From Linyphia triangularis (Eukaryota > Arthropoda > Arachnida > Araneae > Linyphiidae): a stretch of DNA of 64,000 nucleotides. Of this stretch, positions 23,801-36,043 are shown one piece after another. The stretch covers positions 62,001 to 126,000 of the forward strand of contig CAXBTE010000030.1 in the NCBI GenBank assembly GCA_963978545.1, written 5' to 3'. The notes beneath the pieces are model-generated. The model was given only the letters and a program-made list of their open reading frames with translations, was not told the DNA's origin and did not search any database. The position numbers and the translations under genes were made by a program. The first letter of the stretch is position 1; the number at the start of each line of letters is the position of its first letter.

Positions 23801-26800
23801 GAGTCCCCTTCTTACAGTGTACAAGGATATCCTCTTCATAGAGTCCACTCTTATAGAGTACAACGATACCCTCTTCATAGAGTCCCCTTCTTACAGTGTA
23901 CAAGGATATCCTCTTCATAGAGTCCACTCTTATAGAGTACAACGATACCCTCTTCATAGAGTCCCCTTCTTACAGTGTACAAGGATATCCTCTTCATAGA
24001 GTCCACTCTTAGAGAGTACAAGGATACCCTCTTCATAGAGTCCCCTTCTTACAGAGTACAAGGATACCCTCTTCATAGAGTCCCCTTCTTACAGAGTACA
24101 AGGATACCCTCTTCATAGAGTCCCCTTCTTACAGAGTACAAGGATACCCTCTTCATAGAGTCCCCTTCTTACAGTGTACAAGGATATCCTCTTCATAGAG
24201 TCCCCTTCTTACAGTGTACAAGGATATCCTCTTCATAGAGTCCCCTTCTTACAGTGTACAAGGATATCCTCTTCATAGAGTCCACTCTTATAGAGTACAA
24301 CGATACCCTCTTCATAGAGTCCCCTTCTTACAGTGTACAAGGATATCCTCTTCATAGAGTCCACTCTTAGAGAGTACAAGGATACCCTCTTCATAGAGTC
24401 CCCTTCTTACAGAGTACAAGGATACCCTCTTCATAGAGTCCCCTTCTTACAGAGTACAAGGATACCCTCTTCATAGAGTCCCCTTCTTACAGAGTACAAG
24501 GATACCCTCTTCATAGAGTCCCCTTCTTACAGAGTACAAGGATACCCTCTTCATAGAGTCCCCTTCTTACAGAGTACAAGGATACCCTCTTCATAGAGTC
24601 CCCTTCTTACAGTGTACAAGGATATCCTCTTCATAGAGTCCACTCTTATAGAGTACAACGATACCCTCTTCATAGAGTCCCCTTCTTACAGTGTACAAGG
24701 ATATCCTCTTCATAGAGTCCCCTTCTTACAGAGTACAAGGATACCCTCTTCATAGAGTCCCCTTCTTACAGAGTACAAGGATACCCTCTTCATAGAGTCC
24801 CCTTCTTACAGAGTACAAGGATACCCTCTTCATAGAGTCCCCTTCTTACAGAGTACAAGGATACCCTCTTCATAGAGTCCCCTTCTTACAGTGTACAAGG
24901 ATATCCTCTTCATAGAGTCCCCTTCTTACAGTGTACAAGGATATCCTCTTCATAGAGTCCCCTTCTTACAGTGTACAAGGATATCCTCTTCATAGAGTCC
25001 ACTCTTATAGAGTACAACGATACCCTCTTCATAGAGTCCCCTTCTTACAGTGTACAAGGATATCCTCTTCATAGAGTCCACTCTTAGAGAGTACAAGGAT
25101 ACCCTCTTCATAGAGTCCCCTTCTTACAGAGTACAAGGATACCCTCTTCATAGAGTCCCCTTCTTACAGAGTACAAGGATATCCTCTTCATAGAGTCCAC
25201 TCTTATCGAGTACAACGATACCCTCTTCGTAGAGTCCCCTTCTTACAGTGTACAAGGATATCCTCTTCATAGAGTCCACTCTTAGAGAGTACAACGATAT
25301 CCTCTTCATAGAGTCCCCTTCTTACAGAGTACAAGGATACCCTCTTCATAGAGTCCCCTTCTTACAGAGTACAAGGATACCCTCTTCATAGAGTCCCCTT
25401 CTTACATAGTACAAGGATACCCTCTTCATAGAGTCCCCTTCTTACAGTGTACAAGGATATCCTCTTCATAGAGTCCACTCTTATAGAGTACAAGGATACC
25501 CTCTTCATAGAGTCCCCTTCTTACAGAGTACAAGGATACCCTCTTCATAGAGTCCCCTTCTTACAGAGTACAAGGATACCCTCTTCATAGAGTCCCCTTC
25601 TTACAGTGTACAAGGATATCCTCTTCATAGAGTCCACTCTTATAGAGTACAACGATACCCTCTTCATAGAGTCCCCTTCTTACAGTGTACAAGGATATCC
25701 TCTTCATAGAGTCCACTCTTAGAGAGTACAAGGATACCCTCTTCATAGAGTCCCCTTCTTACAGAGTACAAGGATACCCTCTTCATAGAGTCCCCTTCTT
25801 ACATAGTACAAGGATACCCTCTTCATAGAGTCCCCTTCTTACAGTGTACAAGGATATCCTCTTCATAGAGTCCACTCTTATAGAGTACAAGGATACCCTC
25901 TTCATAGAGTCCCCTTCTTACAGAGTACAAGGATACCCTCTTCATAGAGTCCCCTTCTTACAGAGTACAAGGATACCCTCTTCATAGAGTCCCCTTCTTA
26001 CAGTGTACAAGGATATCCTCTTCATAGAGTCCACTCTTATAGAGTACAACGATACCCTCTTCATAGAGTCCCCTTCTTACAGTGTACAAGGATATCCTCT
26101 TCATAGAGTCCACTCTTAGAGAGTACAAGGATACCCTCTTCATAGAGTCCCCTTCTTACAGAGTACAAGGATACCCTCTTCATAGAGTCCCCTTCTTACA
26201 GAGTACAAGGATACCCTCTTCATAGAGTCCCCTTCTTACAGAGTACAAGGATACCCTCTTCATAGAGTCCCCTTCTTACAGTGTACAAGGATATCCTCTT
26301 CATAGAGTCCCCTTCTTACAGTGTACAAGGATATCCTCTTCATAGAGTCCCCTTCTTACAGTGTACAAGGATATCCTCTTCATAGAGTCCACTCTTATAG
26401 AGTACAACGATACCCTCTTCATAGAGTCCCCTTCTTACAGTGTACAAGGATATCCTCTTCATAGAGTCCACTCTTAGAGAGTACAAGGATACCCTCTTCA
26501 TAGAGTCCCCTTCTTACAGAGTACAAGGATACCCTCTTCATAGAGTCCCCTTCTTACAGAGTACAAGGATATCCTCTTCATAGAGTCCACTCTTATCGAG
26601 TACAACGATACCCTCTTCGTAGAGTCCCCTTCTTACAGTGTACAAGGATATCCTCTTCATAGAGTCCACTCTTAGAGAGTACAACGATATCCTCTTCATA
26701 GAGTCCCCTTCTTACAGAGTACAAGGATACCCTCTTCATAGAGTCCCCTTCTTACAGAGTACAAGGATACCCTCTTCATAGAGTCCCCTTCTTACATAGT

Positions 26801-29525
26801 ACAAGGATACCCTCTTCATAGAGTCCCCTTCTTACAGTGTACAAGGATATCCTCTTCATAGAGTCCACTCTTATAGAGTACAAGGATACCCTCTTCATAG
26901 AGTCCCCTTCTTACAGAGTACAAGGATACCCTCTTCATAGAGTCCCCTTCTTACAGAGTACAAGGATACCCTCTTCATAGAGTCCCCTTCTTACAGTGTA
27001 CAAGGATATCCTCTTCATAGAGTCCACTCTTATAGAGTACAACGATACCCTCTTCATAGAGTCCCCTTCTTACAGTGTACAAGGATATCCTCTTCATAGA
27101 GTCCACTCTTAGAGAGTACAAGGATACCCTCTTCATAGAGTCCCCTTCTTACAGAGTACAAGGATACCCTCTTCATAGAGTCCCCTTCTTACATAGTACA
27201 AGGATACCCTCTTCATAGAGTCCCCTTCTTACAGTGTACAAGGATATCCTCTTCATAGAGTCCACTCTTATAGAGTACAAGGATACCCTCTTCATAGAGT
27301 CCCCTTCTTACAGAGTACAAGGATACCCTCTTCATAGAGTCCCCTTCTTACAGAGTACAAGGATACCCTCTTCATAGAGTCCCCTTCTTACAGTGTACAA
27401 GGATATCCTCTTCATAGAGTCCACTCTTATAGAGTACAACGATACCCTCTTCATAGAGTCCCCTTCTTACAGTGTACAAGGATATCCTCTTCATAGAGTC
27501 CACTCTTAGAGAGTACAAGGATACCCTCTTCATAGAGTCCCCTTCTTACAGAGTACAAGGATACCCTCTTCATAGAGTCCCCTTCTTACAGAGTACAAGG
27601 ATACCCTCTTCATAGAGTCCCCTTCTTACAGAGTACAAGGATACCCTCTTCATAGAGTCCCCTTCTTACAGAGTACAAGGATATCCTCTTCATAGAGTCC
27701 ACTCTTATCGAGTACAACGATACCCTCTTCATAGAGTCCCCTTCTTACAGAGTACAAGGATATCCTCTTCATAGAGTCCCCTTCTTACAGTGTACAAGGA
27801 TATCCTCTTCATAGAGTCCACTCTTATAGAGTACAACGATACCCTCTTCATAGAGTCCCCTTCTTACAGTGTACAAGGATATCCTCTTCATAGAGTCCAC
27901 TCTTAGAGAGTACAAGGATACCCTCTTCATAGAGTCCCCTTCTTACAGAGTACAAGGATACCCTCTTCATAGAGTCCCCTTCTTACAGAGTACAAGGATA
28001 CCCTCTTCATAGAGTCCCCTTCTTACAGAGTACAAGGATATCCTCTTCATAGAGTCCCCTTCTTACAGAGTACAAGGATACCCTCTTCATAGAGTCCCCT
28101 TCTTACAGAGTACAAGGATACCCTCTTCATAGAGTCCCCTTCTTACAGAGTACAAGGATACCCTCTTCATAGAGTCCCCTTCTTACAGAGTACAAGGATA
28201 CCCTCTTCATAGAGTCCCCTTCTTACAGAGTACAAGGATACCCTCTTCATAGAGTCCCCTTCTTACAGTGTACAAGGATATCCTCTTCATAGAGTCCACT
28301 CTTATAGAGTACAAGGATACCCTCTTCATAGAGTCCCCTTCTTACAGAGTACAAGGATACCCTCTTCATAGAGTCCCCTTCTTACAGTGTACAAGGATAT
28401 CCTCTTCATAGAGTCCCCTTCTTACAGTGTACAAGGATATCCTCTTCATAGAGTCCCCTTCTTACAGTGTACAAGGATATCCTCTTCATAGAGTCCACTC
28501 TTATAGAGTACAACGATACCCTCTTCATAGAGTCCCCTTCTTACAGTGTACAAGGATATCCTCTTCATAGAGTCCACTCTTATAGAGTACAACGATACCC
28601 TCTTCATAGAGTCCCCTTCTTACAGTGTACAAGGATATCCTCTTCATAGAGTCCACTCTTAGAGAGTACAAGGATACCCTCTTCATAGAGTCCCCTTCTT
28701 ACAGAGTACAAGGATACCCTCTTCATAGAGTCCCCTTCTTACAGAGTACAAGGATACCCTCTTCATAGAGTCCCCTTCTTACAGAGTACAAGGATACCCT
28801 CTTCATAGAGTCCCCTTCTTACAGAGTACAAGGATATCCTCTTCATAGAGTCCACTCTTATCGAGTACAACGATACCCTCTTCGTAGAGTCCCCTTCTTA
28901 CAGTGTACAAGGATATCCTCTTCATAGAGTCCACTCTTAGAGAGTACAACGATATCCTCTTCATAGAGTCCCCTTCTTACAGAGTACAAGGATACCCTCT
29001 TCATAGAGTCCCCTTCTTACAGAGTACAAGGATACCCTCTTCATAGAGTCCCCTTCTTACATAGTACAAGGATACCCTCTTCATAGAGTCCCCTTCTTAC
29101 AGTGTACAAGGATATCCTCTTCATAGAGTCCACTCTTATAGAGTACAAGGATACCCTCTTCATAGAGTCCCCTTCTTACAGAGTACAAGGATACCCTCTT
29201 CATAGAGTCCCCTTCTTACAGAGTACAAGGATACCCTCTTCATAGAGTCCCCTTCTTACAGTGTACAAGGATATCCTCTTCATAGAGTCCACTCTTATAG
29301 AGTACAACGATACCCTCTTCATAGAGTCCCCTTCTTACAGTGTACAAGGATATCCTCTTCATAGAGTCCACTCTTAGAGAGTACAAGGATACCCTCTTCA
29401 TAGAGTCCCCTTCTTACAGAGTACAAGGATACCCTCTTCATAGAGTCCCCTTCTTACATAGTACAAGGATACCCTCTTCATAGAGTCCCCTTCTTACAGT
29501 GTACAAGGATATCCTCTTCATAGAG
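20823..29525 (+). repeat. Second copy of the first 8.6 kb of the window
   Basis: Unit order follows 1-8585. The offset changes only in whole-unit steps: 20,822, then 20,901 after an added B2-A2, then 20,861 after loss of one A1, then 20,940 after another added B2-A2. From 25.1 to 29.5 kb the offset stays at 20,940. A B1-type unit at 6559 is B3 here (27500), and 28041 carries a private C to T. Confidence 0.9.
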
Positions 29526-29684
29526 TCCCCTTCTTACAGTGTACAAGGATATCCTCTTCATAGAGTCCACTCTTAGAGAGTACAAGGATACCCTCTTCAT
29601 AGAGTCCCCTTCTTACAGAGTACAAGGATACCCTCTTCATAGAGTCCCCTTCTTACAGAGTACAAGGATATCCTCTTCATAGAG
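29486..29684 (+). repeat. Segment junction: A2-A2-B3-A1-A3 leading into B4
   Basis: The block copied from 7.9-8.6 kb runs to A4-A2 and should continue B1-A1-A1. Instead it goes A2-B3-A1-A3-B4, the start of a new 1,390-type block. The B4 spacing of 834 bp across this point (28851 to 29685) is unique in the window. Inferred to be an exchange within A2 units. Confidence 0.8.
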
Positions 29685-31069
29685 TCCACTCTTATCGAGT
29701 ACAACGATACCCTCTTCGTAGAGTCCCCTTCTTACAGTGTACAAGGATATCCTCTTCATAGAGTCCACTCTTAGAGAGTACAACGATATCCTCTTCATAG
29801 AGTCCCCTTCTTACAGAGTACAAGGATACCCTCTTCATAGAGTCCCCTTCTTACAGAGTACAAGGATACCCTCTTCATAGAGTCCCCTTCTTACATAGTA
29901 CAAGGATACCCTCTTCATAGAGTCCCCTTCTTACAGTGTACAAGGATATCCTCTTCATAGAGTCCACTCTTATAGAGTACAAGGATACCCTCTTCATAGA
30001 GTCCCCTTCTTACAGAGTACAAGGATACCCTCTTCATAGAGTCCCCTTCTTACAGAGTACAAGGATACCCTCTTCATAGAGTCCCCTTCTTACAGTGTAC
30101 AAGGATATCCTCTTCATAGAGTCCACTCTTATAGAGTACAACGATACCCTCTTCATAGAGTCCCCTTCTTACAGTGTACAAGGATATCCTCTTCATAGAG
30201 TCCACTCTTAGAGAGTACAAGGATACCCTCTTCATAGAGTCCCCTTCTTACAGAGTACAAGGATACCCTCTTCATAGAGTCCCCTTCTTACATAGTACAA
30301 GGATACCCTCTTCATAGAGTCCCCTTCTTACAGTGTACAAGGATATCCTCTTCATAGAGTCCACTCTTATAGAGTACAAGGATACCCTCTTCATAGAGTC
30401 CCCTTCTTACAGAGTACAAGGATACCCTCTTCATAGAGTCCCCTTCTTACAGAGTACAAGGATACCCTCTTCATAGAGTCCCCTTCTTACAGTGTACAAG
30501 GATATCCTCTTCATAGAGTCCACTCTTATAGAGTACAACGATACCCTCTTCATAGAGTCCCCTTCTTACAGTGTACAAGGATATCCTCTTCATAGAGTCC
30601 ACTCTTAGAGAGTACAAGGATACCCTCTTCATAGAGTCCCCTTCTTACAGAGTACAAGGATACCCTCTTCATAGAGTCCCCTTCTTACAGAGTACAAGGA
30701 TACCCTCTTCATAGAGTCCCCTTCTTACAGAGTACAAGGATACCCTCTTCATAGAGTCCCCTTCTTACAGTGTACAAGGATATCCTCTTCATAGAGTCCC
30801 CTTCTTACAGTGTACAAGGATATCCTCTTCATAGAGTCCCCTTCTTACAGTGTACAAGGATATCCTCTTCATAGAGTCCACTCTTATAGAGTACAACGAT
30901 ACCCTCTTCATAGAGTCCCCTTCTTACAGTGTACAAGGATATCCTCTTCATAGAGTCCACTCTTAGAGAGTACAAGGATACCCTCTTCATAGAGTCCCCT
31001 TCTTACAGAGTACAAGGATACCCTCTTCATAGAGTCCCCTTCTTACAGAGTACAAGGATATCCTCTTCA

Positions 31070-34000
31070 TAGAGTCCCCTTCTTACAGTGTACAAGGATA
31101 TCCTCTTCATAGAGTCCACTCTTATAGAGTACAACGATACCCTCTTCATAGAGTCCCCTTCTTACAGTGTACAAGGATATCCTCTTCATAGAGTCCACTC
31201 TTAGAGAGTACAAGGATACCCTCTTCATAGAGTCCCCTTCTTACAGAGTACAAGGATACCCTCTTCATAGAGTCCCCTTCTTACAGAGTACAAGGATACC
31301 CTCTTCATAGAGTCCCCTTCTTACAGAGTACAAGGATACCCTCTTCATAGAGTCCCCTTCTTACAGTGTACAAGGATATCCTCTTCATAGAGTCCCCTTC
31401 TTACAGTGTACAAGGATATCCTCTTCATAGAGTCCCCTTCTTACAGTGTACAAGGATATCCTCTTCATAGAGTACACTCTTATAGAGTACAACGATACCC
31501 TCTTCATAGAGTCCCCTTCTTACAGTGTACAAGGATATCCTCTTCATAGAGTCCACTCTTAGAGAGTACAAGGATACCCTCTTCATAGAGTCCCCTTCTT
31601 ACAGAGTACAAGGATACCCTCTTCATAGAGTCCCCTTCTTACAGAGTACAAGGATACCCTCTTCATAGAGTCCCCTTCTTACAGAGTACAAGGATACCCT
31701 CTTCATAGAGTCCCCTTCTTACAGTGTACAAGGATATCCTCTTCATAGAGTCCCCTTCTTACAGTGTACAAGGATATCCTCTTCATAGAGTCCCCTTCTT
31801 ACAGTGTACAAGGATATCCTCTTCATAGAGTCCACTCTTATAGAGTACAACGATACCCTCTTCATAGAGTCCCCTTCTTACAGTGTACAAGGATATCCTC
31901 TTCATAGAGTCCACTCTTAGAGAGTACAACGATACCCTCTTCATAGAGTCCCCTTCTTACAGTGTACAAGGATATCCTCTTCATAGAGTCCACTCTTAGA
32001 GAGTACAAGGATACCCTCTTCATAGAGTCCCCTTCTTACAGAGTACAAGGATACCCTCTTCATAGAGTCCCCTTCTTACAGAGTACAAGGATACCCTCTT
32101 CATAGAGTCCCCTTCTTACAGAGTACAAGGATACCCTCTTCATAGAGTCCCCTTCTTACAGTGTACAAGGATATCCTCTTCATAGAGTCCCCTTCTTACA
32201 GTGTACAAGGATATCCTCTTCATAGAGTCCCCTTCTTACAGTGTACAAGGATATCCTCTTCATAGAGTCCACTCTTATAGAGTACAACGATACCCTCTTC
32301 ATAGAGTCCCCTTCTTACAGTGTACAAGGATATCCTCTTCATAGAGTCCACTCTTAGAGAGTACAAGGATACCCTCTTCATAGAGTCCCCTTCTTACAGA
32401 GTACAAGGATACCCTCTTCATAGAGTCCCCTTCTTACAGAGTACAAGGATATCCTCTTCATAGAGTCCACTCTTATCGAGTACAACGATACCCTCTTCGT
32501 AGAGTCCCCTTCTTACAGTGTACAAGGATATCCTCTTCATAGAGTCCACTCTTAGAGAGTACAACGATATCCTCTTCATAGAGTCCCCTTCTTACAGAGT
32601 ACAAGGATACCCTCTTCATAGAGTCCCCTTCTTACAGAGTACAAGGATACCCTCTTCATAGAGTCCCCTTCTTACATAGTACAAGGATACCCTCTTCATA
32701 GAGTCCCCTTCTTACAGTGTACAAGGATATCCTCTTCATAGAGTCCACTCTTATAGAGTACAAGGATACCCTCTTCATAGAGTCCCCTTCTTACAGAGTA
32801 CAAGGATACCCTCTTCATAGAGTCCCCTTCTTACAGAGTACAAGGATACCCTCTTCATAGAGTCCCCTTCTTACAGTGTACAAGGATATCCTCTTCATAG
32901 AGTCCACTCTTATAGAGTACAACGATACCCTCTTCATAGAGTCCCCTTCTTACAGTGTACAAGGATATCCTCTTCATAGAGTCCACTCTTAGAGAGTACA
33001 AGGATACCCTCTTCATAGAGTCCCCTTCTTACAGAGTACAAGGATACCCTCTTCATAGAGTCCCCTTCTTACATAGTACAAGGATACCCTCTTCATAGAG
33101 TCCCCTTCTTACAGTGTACAAGGATATCCTCTTCATAGAGTCCACTCTTATAGAGTACAAGGATACCCTCTTCATAGAGTCCCCTTCTTACAGAGTACAA
33201 GGATACCCTCTTCATAGAGTCCCCTTCTTACAGAGTACAAGGATACCCTCTTCATAGAGTCCCCTTCTTACAGTGTACAAGGATATCCTCTTCATAGAGT
33301 CCACTCTTATAGAGTACAACGATACCCTCTTCATAGAGTCCCCTTCTTACAGTGTACAAGGATATCCTCTTCATAGAGTCCACTCTTATAGAGTACAAGG
33401 ATACCCTCTTCATAGAGTCCCCTTCTTACAGAGTACAAGGATACCCTCTTCATAGAGTCCCCTTCTTACAGAGTACAAGGATACCCTCTTCATAGAGTCC
33501 CCTTCTTACAGAGTACAAGGATACCCTCTTCATAGAGTCCCCTTCTTACAGAGTACAAGGATATCCTCTTCATAGAGTCCACTCTTATCGAGTACAACGA
33601 TACCCTCTTCATAGAGTCCCCTTCTTACAGAGTACAAGGATATCCTCTTCATAGAGTCCCCTTCTTACAGTGTACAAGGATATCCTCTTCATAGAGTCCA
33701 CTCTTATAGAGTACAACGATACCCTCTTCATAGAGTCCCCTTCTTACAGTGTACAAGGATATCCTCTTCATAGAGTCCACTCTTAGAGAGTACAAGGATA
33801 CCCTCTTCATAGAGTCCCCTTCTTACAGAGTACAAGGATACCCTCTTCATAGAGTCCCCTTCTTACAGAGTACAAGGATACCCTCTTCATAGAGTCCCCT
33901 TCTTACAGAGTACAAGGATACCCTCTTCATAGAGTCCCCTTCTTACAGAGTACAAGGATACCCTCTTCATAGAGTCCCCTTCTTACAGAGTACAAGGATA

Positions 34001-35960
34001 CCCTCTTCATAGAGTCCCCTTCTTACAGAGTACAAGGATACCCTCTTCATAGAGTCCCCTTCTTACAGAGTACAAGGATACCCTCTTCATAGAGTCCCCT
34101 TCTTACAGAGTACAAGGATACCCTCTTCATAGAGTCCCCTTCTTACAGTGTACAAGGATATCCTCTTCATAGAGTCCACTCTTATAGAGTACAAGGATAC
34201 CCTCTTCATAGAGTCCCCTTCTTACAGAGTACAAGGATACCCTCTTCATAGAGTCCCCTTCTTACAGTGTACAAGGATATCCTCTTCATAGAGTCCCCTT
34301 CTTACAGTGTACAAGGATATCCTCTTCATAGAGTCCCCTTCTTACAGTGTACAAGGATATCCTCTTCATAGAGTCCACTCTTATAGAGTACAACGATACC
34401 CTCTTCATAGAGTCCCCTTCTTACAGTGTACAAGGATATCCTCTTCATAGAGTCCACTCTTAGAGAGTACAAGGATACCCTCTTCATAGAGTCCCCTTCT
34501 TACAGAGTACAAGGATACCCTCTTCATAGAGTCCCCTTCTTACAGAGTACAAGGATACCCTCTTCATAGAGTCCCCTTCTTACAGAGTACAAGGATACCC
34601 TCTTCATAGAGTCCCCTTCTTACAGTGTACAAGGATATCCTCTTCATAGAGTCCCCTTCTTACAGTGTACAAGGATATCCTCTTCATAGAGTCCCCTTCT
34701 TACAGTGTACAAGGATATCCTCTTCATAGAGTACACTCTTATAGAGTACAACGATACCCTCTTCATAGAGTCCCCTTCTTACAGTGTACAAGGATATCCT
34801 CTTCATAGAGTCCACTCTTAGAGAGTACAAGGATACCCTCTTCATAGAGTCCCCTTCTTACAGAGTACAAGGATACCCTCTTCATAGAGTCCCCTTCTTA
34901 CAGAGTACAAGGATACCCTCTTCATAGAGTCCCCTTCTTACAGAGTACAAGGATACCCTCTTCATAGAGTCCCCTTCTTACAGTGTACAAGGATATCCTC
35001 TTCATAGAGTCCCCTTCTTACAGTGTACAAGGATATCCTCTTCATAGAGTCCCCTTCTTACAGTGTACAAGGATATCCTCTTCATAGAGTCCACTCTTAT
35101 AGAGTACAACGATACCCTCTTCATAGAGTCCCCTTCTTACAGTGTACAAGGATATCCTCTTCATAGAGTCCACTCTTAGAGAGTACAAGGATACCCTCTT
35201 CATAGAGTCCCCTTCTTACAGAGTACAAGGATACCCTCTTCATAGAGTCCCTTTCTTACAGAGTACAAGGATACCCTCTTCATAGAGTCCCCTTCTTACA
35301 GAGTACAAGGATACCCTCTTCATAGAGTCCCCTTCTTACAGAGTACAAGGATACCCTCTTCATAGAGTCCCCTTCTTACAGAGTACAAGGATACCCTCTT
35401 CATAGAGTCCCCTTCTTACAGTGTACAAGGATATCCTCTTCATAGAGTCCACTCTTATAGAGTACAACGATACCCTCTTCATAGAGTCCCCTTCTTACAG
35501 TGTACAAGGATATCCTCTTCATAGAGTCCACTCTTAGAGAGTACAAGGATACCCTCTTCATAGAGTCCCCTTCTTACAGAGTACAAGGATACCCTCTTCA
35601 TAGAGTCCCCTTCTTACAGAGTACAAGGATACCCTCTTCATAGAGTCCCCTTCTTACAGAGTACAAGGATACCCTCTTCATAGAGTCCCCTTCTTACAGT
35701 GTACAAGGATATCCTCTTCATAGAGTCCCCTTCTTACAGTGTACAAGGATATCCTCTTCATAGAGTCCCCTTCTTACAGTGTACAAGGATATCCTCTTCA
35801 TAGAGTCCACTCTTATAGAGTACAACGATACCCTCTTCATAGAGTCCCCTTCTTACAGTGTACAAGGATATCCTCTTCATAGAGTCCACTCTTAGAGAGT
35901 ACAAGGATACCCTCTTCATAGAGTCCCCTTCTTACAGAGTACAAGGATACCCTCTTCATA
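31070..35960 (+). repeat. Second copy of the 13.2-18.1 kb segment
   Basis: Carries the same four rare markers 17,881 bp downstream of the first copy. Near 35.96 kb it passes into a different block: the approach to B4 is B3-A1-A1-A3, intermediate between B3-A1-A3 (18.0 kb family) and B3-A1-A1-A1-A3 (21.7 kb family). Confidence 0.9.
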
Positions 35961-36043
35961 GAGTCCCCTTCTTACAGAGTACAAGGATACCCTCTTCATA
36001 GAGTCCCCTTCTTACAGAGTACAAGGATATCCTCTTCATAGAG

